Shown: in pieces, positions 63,905 to 64,000 of the stretch
Numbering within the stretch: the stretch's first letter is position 1
Layout of the letters: each line of letters opens with the position of its first letter
Source of the DNA: Tenacibaculum sp. MAR_2010_89
GTDB lineage: Bacteria; Bacteroidota; Bacteroidia; Flavobacteriales; Flavobacteriaceae
DNA: 64,000 nt
NCBI RefSeq assembly: GCF_900105985.1
Contig: NZ_FNUB01000004.1
Span: 161,501-225,500 of the forward strand
Direction: 5' to 3'
Made by a program: the position numbers and the translations under genes
The notes under the pieces: model-generated
What the model was told of the DNA's origin: nothing
The model's database searches: none
What the model saw: only the letters and a program-made list of their open reading frames with translations

Positions 63905-64000
63905 TTATTTTTTCTTGTTAGCTACAGTTTTTCTCTTACCTTTTCTTGTACGAGAGTTATTCTTAGTTCTTTGACCTCTTAATGGTAATCCAAGTCTGTG
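63905..64000 (-). CDS. rpsM: 30S ribosomal protein S13 (C-terminal end, truncated by window)
   Basis: The last 31 codons of rpsM, running off the window edge. The translated tail [20 protein letters not shown] ending KTVANKKK is the conserved S13 C-terminus. It lies 33 bp before rpsK in the transcription direction, as in other Bacteroidetes. Confidence 0.97.
   Translation of the reverse strand, partial: HRLGLPLRGQRTKNNSRTRKGKRKTVANKKK

Overview
The window is about 64 kb of AT-rich chromosome from a member of the Bacteroidota, almost certainly a marine Flavobacteriaceae close to Tenacibaculum or Polaribacter; the genus is a guess. The support is TonB-dependent receptors with carboxypeptidase-regulatory-like N-termini, proteins with type IX secretion (T9SS) C-terminal sorting domains, a PafA phosphatase, Bacteroidetes-type promoters (TTG, 17-19 nt, TAnnTTTG), and the order rpsM-rpsK-rpsD-rpoA-rplQ-carA-eno-gltA. 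No insertion sequence, prophage, integrase or CRISPR array was seen.

Layout. 1-3.2 kb: 5'-truncated GH109-like Gfo/Idh/MocA protein, a sugar nucleotidyltransferase and an N-acetylhexosamine-1-kinase-like enzyme, which look like an amino-sugar salvage set. 3.2-4.4 kb: DUF985-type cupin and a short SDR protein. 4.5-8.5 kb: two tandem paralogous TIG/kelch-like lipoproteins. 8.6-12.8 kb: a ureohydrolase, then on the minus strand a TonB-dependent receptor, DUF2141 and helical-repeat unit. 13-17.3 kb: pdxH, a SixA-like phosphatase, a Ppx/GppA protein and a 695-aa OmpA-family protein built from about eighteen 23-residue repeats. 17.3-20.1 kb: YciI, HxlR regulator, DUF389 membrane protein and MerC, with a perfect 59-bp palindrome between the last two. 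20.2-26.4 kb: secreted C1-like peptidase, TonB-dependent receptor and a T9SS-exported C10 protease. 26.5-27.2 kb: two identical tRNA-Lys/tRNA-Tyr pairs. 27.2-39.6 kb: MlaEF-like ABC transporter, pafA, a small Pmp3 protein, lipoproteins, an M14 carboxypeptidase, bestrophin and BNR/YCF48-like proteins.

39.8-44.8 kb: an HglS-like (DUF1338) 2-oxoadipate dioxygenase/decarboxylase divergent from an Lrp-family regulator and a large FAD/Fe-S dehydrogenase resembling E. coli YdiJ. These two enzymes would catalyse consecutive steps, 2-oxoadipate to D-2-hydroxyglutarate to 2-oxoglutarate, at the end of lysine catabolism. 44.9-48 kb: a membrane protein, a small alpha/beta hydrolase, CtlX and an FMO-like oxidoreductase. 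48-55.9 kb: a complete TPP-riboswitch-controlled thiamine operon (thiS, thiC, ThiE/TenI-like, thiD, an unrecognised small gene, thiE, thiG, thiH, thiF). 56-64 kb: arginase, gltA, eno, carA, and the tail of the ribosomal protein/RNA polymerase alpha operon.

The observations most worth following are the HglS-Lrp-D2HG dehydrogenase module with paired repeats in its control region, the 59-bp palindrome carrying mirror-image promoters, the 23-residue-repeat OmpA protein, and the unknown gene embedded in the thiamine operon. Most of the window is ordinary flavobacterial chromosome, and I saw nothing that amounts to a clearly new multi-gene system.
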